DNA of 64,000 bases from Clostridia bacterium (GCA_018399635.1 JAGYOH010000010.1:1-64000), one strand, 5' to 3'. Shown: positions 53,270 to 61,665, counted from the first letter of the stretch. The notes: generated by a model not told the origin, from the sequence alone. Made by a program: numbers and translations.

Positions 53270-54313
53270 ATGATGAATAAGAGAATGTCGATGCTGTTGT
53301 CTTTGCTGATGATCATGGTATTGGTTTTCACGGCCTGTGCCGCAACCCAGGCCCCGGCCGAGGCTCCCGAGGCGGATACCGAAGCCGGGGAGCAGGAGCC
53401 GGCAGGAGAAGAGGCTGCCTACAACAAGGAAGACTATTTCCTGACCGTGGCGACAGGGGCGACCAGCGGGCTTTATTATCCCATCGGTGGGGCCTTTTCA
53501 AATGTCTTCCAAAACAAGCTGGGTTTCAAATCCTCCGCCCAGTCCACCGGTGCCTCTGCGGAAAATATCAACCTGATATTGACCGGAGATGCTGAAATGG
53601 CCATTGCCATGTCGGATGCCGTCGCCCAGGCCTATCAGGGCTTCGGGGCCTTCGAAGACAAGGAACCCGCTGAAAACCTGCGTGCTTTGACCGGACTGTA
53701 TCCCAACTTCGTCCAGCTGGTCACCACCAAGTCCTCCGGCATTCAGAGCTTTGAAGACCTCAAGGGGAAAAAGGTGGGCATCGGCGCACCGAATTCAGGG
53801 GTCGAGCTCAACGCCAGACTCATGTACGAAGCCCACGGCATGACTTATGAGGATTCCTCCGTGGACTACCTCAACTACGGCGAAGCCATCGACCAGATGA
53901 AAAACGGTCTGGTGGATGCGGTATTCGTCACCAGCGGCATTCCCAATGCGACGGTGATGGAACTCGGCGTGACGGATGAAATCGTCCTGGTACCCATCGA
54001 GGGTGACGGACTTCAAAAACTGACGGCCAAGTACCCCTTCTTCGTCCCTGAGGTGATTCCTGCCGATGTCTACGATACCGAGGGAGATGTCAACACCGTG
54101 ACCGTGAGAAACATCATGCTGGTCCGGGAAGACCTGCCGGAAGACCTGGTATACGACCTCACCAAGGGCATCTTTGAGAACATCGGGGACATTCAGGCTT
54201 CCCATGCCACCGCCCAGAAAAACATCACCCTGGAAAACGCCCAGATCGGCGTGGATATCCCCTTCCATGACGGGGCTGTGAAATACTACCAGGAACAAGG
54301 ATTGATGGATTAA
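53270..54313 (+). CDS. TAXI-family TRAP transporter solute-binding lipoprotein
   Basis: About 347 residues from ATG 53270 (ATG 53273 equally likely; AAAGGAG upstream). The lipobox FTAC puts the lipidated Cys at residue 23, and an acidic Ala/Glu/Pro linker follows. The TAXI fold begins at FLTVATGATSGLYYPIGGAF, with SAQSTGASAENINLI and LRALTGLYPNFVQLVTTK as family markers. TAXI proteins bind glutamate, 2-oxoglutarate or similar acids for sodium-driven TRAP uptake. First gene of a three-gene operon controlled by the sigma-54 promoter. Confidence 0.92.
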   Translation: MMNKRMSMLLSLLMIMVLVFTACAATQAPAEAPEADTEAGEQEPAGEEAAYNKEDYFLTVATGATSGLYYPIGGAFSNVFQNKLGFKSSAQSTGASAENINLILTGDAEMAIAMSDAVAQAYQGFGAFEDKEPAENLRALTGLYPNFVQLVTTKSSGIQSFEDLKGKKVGIGAPNSGVELNARLMYEAHGMTYEDSSVDYLNYGEAIDQMKNGLVDAVFVTSGIPNATVMELGVTDEIVLVPIEGDGLQKLTAKYPFFVPEVIPADVYDTEGDVNTVTVRNIMLVREDLPEDLVYDLTKGIFENIGDIQASHATAQKNITLENAQIGVDIPFHDGAVKYYQEQGLMD

Positions 54314-54318
54314 TTGCA

Positions 54319-54840
54319 ATGAAAAGAAAATTTGGAAAGATGAAGCATGCCAATGCTTCATCTTTCCTCAAATTGATGGTCCTTGCGGCATTATTGTTCG
54401 TTATCTATTATTTATGGTTGAGTCCCGTCGAGGTCATGACCGTCTCCCATCAGGCAACTGGAGAAGTCGTTTACAGGGCCCTGGTCCAGCCTGGTGATGT
54501 GCTTGAATACGAATGGATTCATTCCTTCGAGTTGATTCCCTACACGGAGGAATTTGTCATAGAGAAGAAGGGTCTTTTAAGACTCACCACCATCAGGGTG
54601 GCGGGTTTTGGTGCGGGAATTCCTGAAAACAAGGGGAAAATGACGGTGGAGGACGGCATGGTGGTCATGTCTGAGATCGATGAAATTTTTGAAGAGATCA
54701 ACTGGATCCACACCACCAGCAACTTGACCAGAATCACCCTGAAGGGTGAAACGATTCTAAGAGGAACCGACCTGCCCCACCACGAGCCCTATAATTTGAG
54801 AGTAGAGGAGAGAAGTCGGATATGGACCCTAAGCAACTGA
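54319..54840 (+). CDS. DUF1850 domain protein of the TAXI-TRAP operon
   Basis: 173 residues. One N-terminal membrane helix (about 18-36), then a beta-rich extracellular domain with the DUF1850 pattern: YEWIHSFELIPYTEEFVIE, then VAGFGAGIPENKG. DUF1850 genes occur almost only beside TAXI-TRAP permeases, so it is probably an accessory subunit, though its role is not established. It starts 5 bases after the binding protein ends and overlaps the permease gene by 19 bases. Confidence 0.85.
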   Translation: MKRKFGKMKHANASSFLKLMVLAALLFVIYYLWLSPVEVMTVSHQATGEVVYRALVQPGDVLEYEWIHSFELIPYTEEFVIEKKGLLRLTTIRVAGFGAGIPENKGKMTVEDGMVVMSEIDEIFEEINWIHTTSNLTRITLKGETILRGTDLPHHEPYNLRVEERSRIWTLSN

Positions 54841-56783
54841 TCAACGAAGAAATGGTCGAAGAAGCCAAGCAGATAGAAATTCTGGAAAAATACGACAAGG
54901 AATCCAAAACACGAAAATATGAAAACCGGAGCATCGCCCGCCTGGTCTACTGGCTGGCAGTGATGATTTCACTCTACCATTTCATCACCTCCTACACCGG
55001 ATACCCGGCCACCCACCTCCACCGGTCCCTCCATGTGGCCATGATGATCGCCATGACCTTCCTGCTCTACCCCAGGGGGAAAAAGAGCTCGAGAACCGTC
55101 ATTGCCTGGTATGACTGGGTGTTTGCGATTCTGGGCGGGTCCGTGGCGGCCTATGTCTGGATCGACTATGTGGGCTTCATCAACCGGATGGGCATGCCCA
55201 ACACCATGGATGTCATCATGGGGACCATTCTGGTCCTGCTGGTTCTGGAAGCTTCGAGACGGATTTCGGGCTGGCCCCTGGTGATTCTGAGCCTGCTCTT
55301 CATCGCCTACGGTCTCTTCGGTCAGGATATTCCCGGCATCTTCACCCACCGGGGCTACAACTGGCCCAAACTGGTCAATCACATTTTCATCAATACCGAG
55401 GGGATCTACGGCACCTCGGTGAGCGTCGCTTCCAGCTATATCTTTCTCTTCATTCTCTTCGGTGCGGTGATGAACAAGTCGGGCATGGGGCAGTTCTTCA
55501 ATGACATCGCCCTGGCACTGGCGGGGCACACCAAGGGGGGGCCGGCCAAGGTCTCGGTCATTGCCAGCGGCTTTCTGGGCAGCATCAACGGCTCCGCCAT
55601 CGCCAACGTGGTGACCACCGGCGCCTTCACCATTCCCCTGATGAAAAAAACCGGCTATTCGAAGAATTTCGCCGGCTCCGTCGAGGCCTCGGCCTCGGTG
55701 GGGGGACAACTCCTGCCTCCGGTCATGGGGGCCGCCGCCTTCATCATGGCAGAAATGCTGGGGGTCAAGTACAGCGTCATCGTCATCAGCGCGGCCATAC
55801 CGGCCCTGCTCTATTACTTCGGCATCATCGTCCAGGTACAACTTAGAGCGGAAAAGGACAACCTGGAGGGAATCCCCAAAAAGGACCTTCCCCGGGTCAA
55901 GGAGGTCATGGTGGCAAGAGGTCATTTGCTGATCCCCATCATCTTCCTGCTCTACATGCTCCTTTTTACGGGAACCACCATCATCTTCTCCGCCTTTTTC
56001 ACCATTCTGGTGACGGTCTTCATCAGTTTTCTGAAAAAGGAAACCCGGATGAGCATCCGGGACATCTTCGACGCCCTTGAAGAGGGGGCCCGGTCAACGG
56101 TGTCCGTGGCCATCGCCTGCGCCGTGGTGGGCATCATCATCGGAGTGGTTTCCTTGACCGGCTTTGGTCTGAACATGGCCAACGCCATCATCCAGCTGGG
56201 CAACGCCAATCTTCTGGCCACCCTCTTCCTGACCATGATCACCTGCATGATTCTCGGCATGGGACTGCCCTCGATTCCGGCCTATCTCATCACCGCCACC
56301 ATTGCGGCTCCTGCCCTGATCCAGCTGGGAATCGCCCCCATTGCGGCCCATATGTTCGTCTTCTATTACGCCATGTTCGCCAACCTGACGCCGCCGGTGG
56401 CCCTGGCTTCCTTTGCAGCGGCGGGGGTTTCCGGAGGCGATCCCATGGAAACCGGCTATCAATCGGTGAAACTGGCCATTGCGGGATTCATCGTACCCTA
56501 CATGTTCGTGTACAACAACTCCCTGCTCCTGATCAACACCGGCTGGCTTCAGGCGATTCTGGTCCTGGTGACCTCCGTCATCGGCGTCTTCATGATCGGC
56601 GTGGCGGCGGAGGGCTACCTGATGCGAAGGGTGAACCCCTTCCTGAGAGTCGCCCTGCTCTTCGGGGCCTTCATGCTCATCAGCGAGAATGTCTACCAGG
56701 ATATCCTGGGACTATCCATCCTGGCGGTGGTGATTTTCGCTGAAAAGTTTCTCAAGATCAAAAAAGACAAAGCGGTGGTTTGA
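54822..56783 (+). CDS. TRAP transporter fused permease (DctQM type)
   Basis: 653 residues with about 16-18 hydrophobic segments. The N-terminal four-helix part (about 40-140) matches the small DctQ subunit and the rest matches the large DctM subunit, fused as usual in TAXI systems. Landmarks are GFLGSINGSAIANVVTTGAF, ASASVGGQLLPPVMGAAAF and MGLPSIPAYLITATIAAPAL. It imports the TAXI-bound acid with sodium. ATG 54822 lies inside the DUF1850 gene, so translation is coupled. Confidence 0.93.
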   Translation: MDPKQLINEEMVEEAKQIEILEKYDKESKTRKYENRSIARLVYWLAVMISLYHFITSYTGYPATHLHRSLHVAMMIAMTFLLYPRGKKSSRTVIAWYDWVFAILGGSVAAYVWIDYVGFINRMGMPNTMDVIMGTILVLLVLEASRRISGWPLVILSLLFIAYGLFGQDIPGIFTHRGYNWPKLVNHIFINTEGIYGTSVSVASSYIFLFILFGAVMNKSGMGQFFNDIALALAGHTKGGPAKVSVIASGFLGSINGSAIANVVTTGAFTIPLMKKTGYSKNFAGSVEASASVGGQLLPPVMGAAAFIMAEMLGVKYSVIVISAAIPALLYYFGIIVQVQLRAEKDNLEGIPKKDLPRVKEVMVARGHLLIPIIFLLYMLLFTGTTIIFSAFFTILVTVFISFLKKETRMSIRDIFDALEEGARSTVSVAIACAVVGIIIGVVSLTGFGLNMANAIIQLGNANLLATLFLTMITCMILGMGLPSIPAYLITATIAAPALIQLGIAPIAAHMFVFYYAMFANLTPPVALASFAAAGVSGGDPMETGYQSVKLAIAGFIVPYMFVYNNSLLLINTGWLQAILVLVTSVIGVFMIGVAAEGYLMRRVNPFLRVALLFGAFMLISENVYQDILGLSILAVVIFAEKFLKIKKDKAVV

Positions 56784-56791
56784 GACCCCCA

Positions 56792-56820
56792 GCAAAAAAG
56801 CGCTCCATGAGCGCTTTTGC
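56792..56820. terminator. Bidirectional intrinsic terminator
   Basis: GCAAAAAAGCGCTC pairs with GAGCGCTTTTGC. It lies between the convergent TRAP permease and the manganese exporter; on the minus strand the stem ends in TTTTTT. Confidence 0.8.
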
Positions 56821-56825
56821 CGGGT

Positions 56826-57941
56826 CTAATGCAAAATCCCCTTCAACACCTTCGAGGCGGTGGACTTGTCCATGGCCTCGAGTTGTTTTTTGTAGCCCGG
56901 CCAGCCGTCAAGGGTCTCCACAGGGGCGCCGAACAAAATGATTTCAAGATTGTTTCTGATCCGGTTGAGATGCTCATAGGCCAGGAAGGCCTTGTCCTTC
57001 CTGAGCAGGGTCAGGGTGAGTCTCAGGATTTCGATGACTTTGTCCCGGTCAAAGGATTTGCGCAGGGTTTCTTCGCTGGCTTGAAAGTTCCCCAGCTCCG
57101 TGTCGTCCCCGGGATCCAGTTCCTTGCGGATCAGCAGCTTGAGATAACCGACCAGACACCTTCGTCCCTGGCAGACGGCGCAGGTATCCTCTCCCAGGCA
57201 GATTTCATCCACGGCGACGGCCAGGCGGCTGTAATAATCGTGGAGTTCACGGGCGTAGCGGCGGTAGGGGGATTCGAAACCGGCGCGCCTTGCCTTGAGC
57301 TGGGGGTTCAAGATCAGATAAACCGACAGCCCCATGAGGAGGGCGAAGACGAGGATATTGACAGGGGTCGTCATGGTCCCGGGCAGGGTCTGGTAGAGCT
57401 TGGTCACACCAAAGAGCATGAAGACGGAGGCCGCCACCAGTTTGATGGTGAATTCCGGAATCTTGTCGCCGAGTTTTTTGCCGACGATGATGCCGAGTCC
57501 CCCGGTGAATACCATGCCGGTGACGGTTCCTGCCAGGATGGCCAGGGGATAGAGGGCATCCGTGGCCAGGGTGATGGCGGTGAGCTGGGTCTTGTCCCCG
57601 AGTTCCCCGATGAAAAAGGCCAGGGCCACCGTCATGACAGGTCCGAATCTGACGGTCTTGTTTTCATCCTCGTCATCCTCGGCTGCCAGGAGGGTCCACA
57701 GGGCAAAGCCGATAAAGGCGATGCCCGCGACAATCTGGATCGAATTGATGGGCACATATTCGGCGATGAAGCTGCCCAGCATGACGGCGATGCCGTGGTT
57801 GAGGAAGGCTCCCAGCAGGATGCCCAGCAACACCTTTTTGACGGGATACTGGGTGGCGAAGGCCATGGCCAGAATCTGGGTCTTGTCACCCATTTCAGCG
57901 ACGAAAATCAGGATAAAGGCTTGAAAAATTTCAGAAAACAA
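56826..57941 (-). CDS. GDT1/TMEM165 (UPF0016) family manganese exporter with C-terminal Cys-rich extension
   Basis: 371 residues. Two homologous three-helix halves carry the metal motifs EMGDKTQILAMAFAT (about 16-30) and ELGDKTQLTAITLAT (about 113-127). Bacterial members (MneA-like) export Mn2+. The family is normally about 190-220 residues; here another 150 soluble residues follow, with four Cys in CLGEDTCAVCQGRRC, a possible metal or redox centre, and a long helical tail. Start ATG 57941 has AAGGGGGA upstream. The yybP-ykoY riboswitch immediately upstream supports the Mn role. Confidence 0.9.
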   Translation of the reverse strand: MFSEIFQAFILIFVAEMGDKTQILAMAFATQYPVKKVLLGILLGAFLNHGIAVMLGSFIAEYVPINSIQIVAGIAFIGFALWTLLAAEDDEDENKTVRFGPVMTVALAFFIGELGDKTQLTAITLATDALYPLAILAGTVTGMVFTGGLGIIVGKKLGDKIPEFTIKLVAASVFMLFGVTKLYQTLPGTMTTPVNILVFALLMGLSVYLILNPQLKARRAGFESPYRRYARELHDYYSRLAVAVDEICLGEDTCAVCQGRRCLVGYLKLLIRKELDPGDDTELGNFQASEETLRKSFDRDKVIEILRLTLTLLRKDKAFLAYEHLNRIRNNLEIILFGAPVETLDGWPGYKKQLEAMDKSTASKVLKGILH

Positions 57942-57975
57942 TTCATTTCCCCCTTAAAGTGTGCGGGTCTGTGTA

Positions 57976-58130
57976 AAACAAAAGGAGCGGACAATCGACT
58001 AACAGACCACGAAAAGTGGTCGATTAGTCTAAAAGTCTCGCTCCTTTGAATCAGATTCAAAGCGAATAAAACCAGGATTTCTCCGGTATGTTGATTTTAT
58101 TCAAGTCTCGGCTCAGCTACTCCCTTTTAA
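57976..58130 (-). promoter_or_regulatory. yybP-ykoY manganese riboswitch upstream of the GDT1-type exporter
   Basis: Read on the minus strand. The aptamer (58130 down to about 58031) opens with AAAGGGAGTAGCTGAG, has ATCAACATACCGG in the first arm and closes with GGAGCGAGAC, all hallmarks of the yybP-ykoY class. The closing-stem strand CAAAGGAGCG (58049-58040) can instead pair with CGCTCCTTTTG (57989-57979), enclosing the hairpin GACTAATCGACCAC / GTGGTCTGTTAGTC and followed by TTTT. That is a terminator mutually exclusive with the aptamer. The expected logic is Mn2+ bound, terminator disrupted, exporter ON. Confidence 0.87.
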
Positions 58131-58201
58131 ACCTTGTTGCCGGTGCGGATTCTCCTTGGATGGACAGGGCAGTGGGTCCTGGACCTCTGTCGACCTCGGC
58201 C

Positions 58202-59194
58202 TTACAATCTTGAAAATCTTTCTACGGCGATACGGGCTGCATAGTAGTTGATTTCAGGGGTCAGGGGCTCGGCCACACAGCCGGGTCCGATCATGAGTTT
58301 TCTACGACCGGCATCCTTGATGGCCTCTTCAATATGGGCCTGGATTTCGTCGGGGGTGGCAGTGGCCAGGACGGCTTTTTCATTGATACCGCCCAGGAGG
58401 CATTTGTCGGTGATTTTTCTCGCCTCAGAAAGACTCGGAGCCACCCATCGGTCATGCCAGCTGATACAGTTGGCAGGGTATTTGCTCAGTTTCTCAAACA
58501 TGATGTTGTTGCCGTGGATGTGGTTGACATTGAAGAAGGTCTTATCCTTGAAGCTGTTGAAAATTTCCAGATCATAGGGCATGGCGAATTCGTCGAAATC
58601 CTTTTCACTGATTTCGTCGGTGGTGCCGTGTTGTGTGGCAAAGAAGAATCCGCTCACCCCGGCCTCGATATTGGCCTTGACAAAATTGATGGTGGTCTCT
58701 GTGATGACCTTGAGGGCCTGATGGAACAGTTTCGGATCCTCTTTCATATCCTGGTAGATGCGGTCCCCGGCCAGTTTTTTGGCGGTGGTGATGGGACTGA
58801 AAATGGTCTGGATGAAGGGCATGGAGCCCTTGAGTTGATTGGCCACATGCTGGGTCAGCTGCAGTTGCTTGCCGTAGGTGCCGTAAATGGCAGGCAGGAC
58901 TTCAAGCCTTCCCCAATCCTTGATATCCTTGATTCCGAATTCGTCGATGATGGGGGGCTGGTGCTGGGTACCGAATATTTTGACCTTGGCGCCCAGGTCC
59001 TGGACCGTGTACAGGCCAAAGGGCATGAGTTTGATAAAATCATAATCGTATTTTTGAGCGACTTCAATCTGCATGTCCGCCAGGCTCTTGGGATCCTGGT
59101 CCTTGTGGGGATAATGCAGCCAGATGCTCATGGGGATGCGGTCAACATCGTCACCCTTGAGTGCGGCCTTGACTCTTTCAGTCTTTGTCATCAT
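58202..59194 (-). CDS. Uroporphyrinogen decarboxylase family protein (MtaA/MtbA-like methyltransferase branch)
   Basis: 330 residues from ATG 59194 (AAGGAGG 11 bases upstream; 59191 also possible). The URO-D fold is recognisable from the N terminus RVKAALKGDDVDRIPMSIW, and VNHIHGNN plus GPGCVAEPLTPEIN supply the His/Cys pattern that binds zinc in the methylcobamide:thiol methyltransferase branch. The Arg-rich porphyrin-binding N-terminal motif of true HemE is absent, so heme synthesis is unlikely. A methyltransfer role is possible, but no corrinoid protein is adjacent. Confidence 0.78.
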   Translation of the reverse strand: MMTKTERVKAALKGDDVDRIPMSIWLHYPHKDQDPKSLADMQIEVAQKYDYDFIKLMPFGLYTVQDLGAKVKIFGTQHQPPIIDEFGIKDIKDWGRLEVLPAIYGTYGKQLQLTQHVANQLKGSMPFIQTIFSPITTAKKLAGDRIYQDMKEDPKLFHQALKVITETTINFVKANIEAGVSGFFFATQHGTTDEISEKDFDEFAMPYDLEIFNSFKDKTFFNVNHIHGNNIMFEKLSKYPANCISWHDRWVAPSLSEARKITDKCLLGGINEKAVLATATPDEIQAHIEEAIKDAGRRKLMIGPGCVAEPLTPEINYYAARIAVERFSRL

Positions 59195-59311
59195 GGAACT
59201 CAACTCCTCCTTATGGGTAAGAAAAAAATCAGCAAAAAAAATGGGTATCCTAGTGGGATGTAAAGAAAGACAGCTCAGGTATTTCGTTGAAGTGTTCCTT
59301 GAATTGACTTA

Positions 59312-59339
59312 AGTTTAACATGAAACCTTCTTTTGTCAA
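59312..59339 (-). promoter_or_regulatory. Sigma-A promoter of the URO-D-like gene
   Basis: On the minus strand TTGACA (59339-59334), 16 bases, TAAACT (59317-59312), about 120 bases before the start codon. Confidence 0.55.
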
Positions 59340-59394
59340 GGTCAGAAACTACCAAAACTGATGGATTTGTCTACAGGTAGCAGAATTTTTCAGC

Positions 59395-59640
59395 ACATAA
59401 TTATGCAGACCATGCCTGTCCTGGGTTTTTCAAGGAGGGTCATGGGACTTGGCCGATTCGTCTAAATCGGCCATAGGGGTGGAATCGGCCGCGGCGCATC
59501 CGGCAGTGGTGGTTATGAAGGGATCATCACGCCTTCAAGGGCTCGGATCCAGTCGACAAGGGTCCTCCCCCTCAGCCGGTGCAGGTGGGAATCCGCCAGA
59601 GGCCGGGGACTTGTCAGAATCCGTCGGAACCATAAGAATC
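59395..59640. other. GC-rich noncoding island with nested hairpins (candidate structured RNA)
   Basis: No protein-like frame was found. The stretch is far richer in G+C than its flanks. It contains CCATG/CATGG pairing (about 59412/59441), the hairpin GGCCGATT-CGTCTA-AATCGGCC (59453-59474), and a nested structure in which GACAAG (59555-59560) pairs with CTTGTC (59610-59615). Inside the latter are CCCC/GGGG and the small hairpin GGTGG-GAAT-CCGCC. It matches no riboswitch class I could recall. The strand is undecided. Confidence 0.4.
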
Positions 59641-60492
59641 ATTGTCGTTTAGACAGATTCTAGCAATGATTCATGGGACAAATTGACAGTTTTCAGAATT
59701 TTCTCAATGTAAACTGAAGAAAATTAAAAAAAAGTTTGCCTGCTAGCATACAAATTTTGAAAGCCGTGAGAACTTGTAATTTCAAAGCCGGCGGGGTTTT
59801 TTGAAGGCTTCAAAAATCAGGGTGAAGGGCCCTGAAGCCCCTGAAATCAGCGGTTTACAGTTGACGAGAAAAACCATTGGTGGTATATTGTTTGTAAATT
59901 ATCCGAAGTCACAGGCTTTTAAGGCTTCATGCAGGGACCTTAAAAAATCGTGGATGAAGGGGAGGAATAACAAGACCCGTCAAGCGCAGGTTGCATGACA
60001 ACAATGGCTACCATGGCACCAGGTGGGTAGACCTTACAAAAGTTGATGATCCGATTCTTGGTCATGTGAATAATCAATCAAAGGAATGCATAGATGTATT
60101 AAGGAGAAGCCAGTGTTTTGAAATTTTCCAAATCTTGAACCGAAGGGTTTTCACCAGATTGGTCAAACATCTGTTTCTGCTTCATAAATGTGTGCATTAA
60201 GAATTTTGATCAGGTTCTAGACACTATCAGGAAGAGGATTTCCATCCACATCGCCCTATATCATGGAGGAATCCACGTTTTTGGAATTTATTGTGTTGTG
60301 TCAATTTTCCTGTAAACCTGTCGATTGCTCTGTTTTTTTTGTCAGGCCGGGATCAAGTGCTTTTGGTATTGAAATACGCTCAGGTATTTTCAATAAATTT
60401 CGTGAAGGGGGGGATGCCAAGCGAAGGAGAGGGAACCGCAGCGATTTTTTATTCTACACAATCTTGGAAGAAAAAATTTGGAGGTTATGTCA
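59641..60492. other. Long AT-rich intergenic stretch upstream of tct
   Basis: Short open frames here (for example 59991-60200 and 60263-60496) have no recognisable family and no good ribosome sites. I see the promoter at 59861-59889 and a small hairpin TTTTAAGG / CCTTAAAA (59917-59945). The rest holds nothing I can identify; it may be decayed coding sequence or a long leader. Confidence 0.4.
59861..59889 (+). promoter_or_regulatory. Strong sigma-A promoter candidate far upstream of tct
   Basis: TTGACG (59861-59866), 17 bases, TATATT (59884-59889). The start site would be near 59896, leaving a leader of about 600 bases before tctC. Confidence 0.6.
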
Positions 60493-61566
60493 ATGAAAAA
60501 CACGAAGTATATGATCCTTATTGTATTATTGCTTTCAGTATTCATGGTATTTGCTTTTAGTGGATGTTCCGCGCCGGCAGCAGAAGAACCGGCAGCAGAG
60601 GAACCGGCAGCAGAAGAACCGGCGGCAGAAGAGCCGGCTGAGCCCGTTTCCGAGTTGAGACCAGAAGGTCTGCCCGCTGATTATCCCAGCGAGAATATCG
60701 AATACCTCTATGGTTTCGGTCCCGGATCCGTTCAGGATGTCTACATCAGAATGCTCTTCGACTGGGCCAAAGAACATGAGGATTGGGATTACGATATGGT
60801 CATCGACTATCGCAGTGGTGCAGGTGGAAGGATCCAATGGTCGGCCACCGCTGATTCGGATCCAGACGGATACACCATCGGTTTTGCACCCAGTGCCATG
60901 CTGATTTCAGCGGTTGCTGAAGACTTGAGCTATAGACATGACAATATGAGCTATATTTTCAACATGATGAGTGACCCCGGTATCATCGGTGTGGCTTATG
61001 ACTCTGAGTTCAACACCCTTCAGGACCTGGTAGACGCGGCTCTTGCGGCACCTGGAACCGTCACGGTAGGGGTTACCTCTACGATCGGCCAGGAAGGTCT
61101 TACCATGAAGCAGATTGAAAAACTGGCAGGCGCCGATTTCAATGTCGTAGCCTTTGATGCCGGTTCCGAGGTCATCACCCAGGTCATGGGCGGCCACATT
61201 GACGCCTTCTGTCTCAACGTATCTGACGCGACTTCATTCCTGGCCGACAAAGCCGTCAAAGCGGTCGCTACAGGTGACTCCAAGCGTTCTCAGTTCCTGC
61301 CCGACGTGCCCACCTACCAGGAAGCCGGATACAATGTCCTTCAGGTCAACATGCGTTCCGTTGCCGGACCGAAAGACATGCCGGAACCAATCCGACAATA
61401 CCTCGAGAACTGCATGCTGGCAGCAGCGGCTGATCCTGAGATCAAAGCTGAAGCCGAAGCCATGCAAATTCCATTGGATACTCTGACGGGTGCCGAGGTT
61501 GAAGCAGCCTTCACCAGCATTGGCGAAGATCTTGAAAAATTGTGGGAAGCAGATCCCTGGAACTAG
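60493..61566 (+). CDS. tctC: Tripartite tricarboxylate transporter substrate-binding lipoprotein (TctC/Bug family)
   Basis: 357 residues from ATG 60493 (GGAGG 8 bases upstream). The lipobox FSGC is followed by a short tandem repeat EEPAAEEPAAEEPAAEEPAE that forms a flexible acidic linker. The Bug fold follows: YGFGPGSVQDVYIRML, YRSGAGGRIQWSATADSDP and GVTSTIGQEGLTMKQIEKLAG. These proteins capture citrate or other carboxylates outside the cell and hand them to TctAB. First gene of the tctCBA operon. Confidence 0.92.
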   Translation: MKNTKYMILIVLLLSVFMVFAFSGCSAPAAEEPAAEEPAAEEPAAEEPAEPVSELRPEGLPADYPSENIEYLYGFGPGSVQDVYIRMLFDWAKEHEDWDYDMVIDYRSGAGGRIQWSATADSDPDGYTIGFAPSAMLISAVAEDLSYRHDNMSYIFNMMSDPGIIGVAYDSEFNTLQDLVDAALAAPGTVTVGVTSTIGQEGLTMKQIEKLAGADFNVVAFDAGSEVITQVMGGHIDAFCLNVSDATSFLADKAVKAVATGDSKRSQFLPDVPTYQEAGYNVLQVNMRSVAGPKDMPEPIRQYLENCMLAAAADPEIKAEAEAMQIPLDTLTGAEVEAAFTSIGEDLEKLWEADPWN

Positions 61567-61608
61567 ACCCTTATCCAGACAACGCTTTAGTGTAGGATAA
61601 CCATCCAT

Positions 61609-61665
61609 GCATTTGCAATTCAAGGGGTCTTGAAAAAAGACTCCTTGAATTGTGAAAATGCAAAT
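61609..61665 (+). promoter_or_regulatory. Intercistronic hairpin between tctC and tctB
   Basis: ATTTGCAATTCAAGG... pairs with ...CCTTGAATTGTGAAAATGCAAAT across a GAAA-type loop, a stem of about 20 bp with small bulges. It lacks a U-tail, so it is more likely an mRNA processing or stability element that keeps binding protein in excess over permease than a full terminator. Confidence 0.6.

Noticed and set aside
59560-59615. Cobalamin or TPP riboswitch upstream of tct
   Set aside because: A few bases resemble the cobalamin core (GGTG, AATCCGCC), but the GCCACTG region and B12 box are absent, and the TPP and SAM signatures are missing.
59991-60200. 69-codon frame in the tct upstream gap as a small gene
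   Set aside because: No ribosome site at its start, no known family, and odd composition; kept only as part of the unexplained intergenic stretch.
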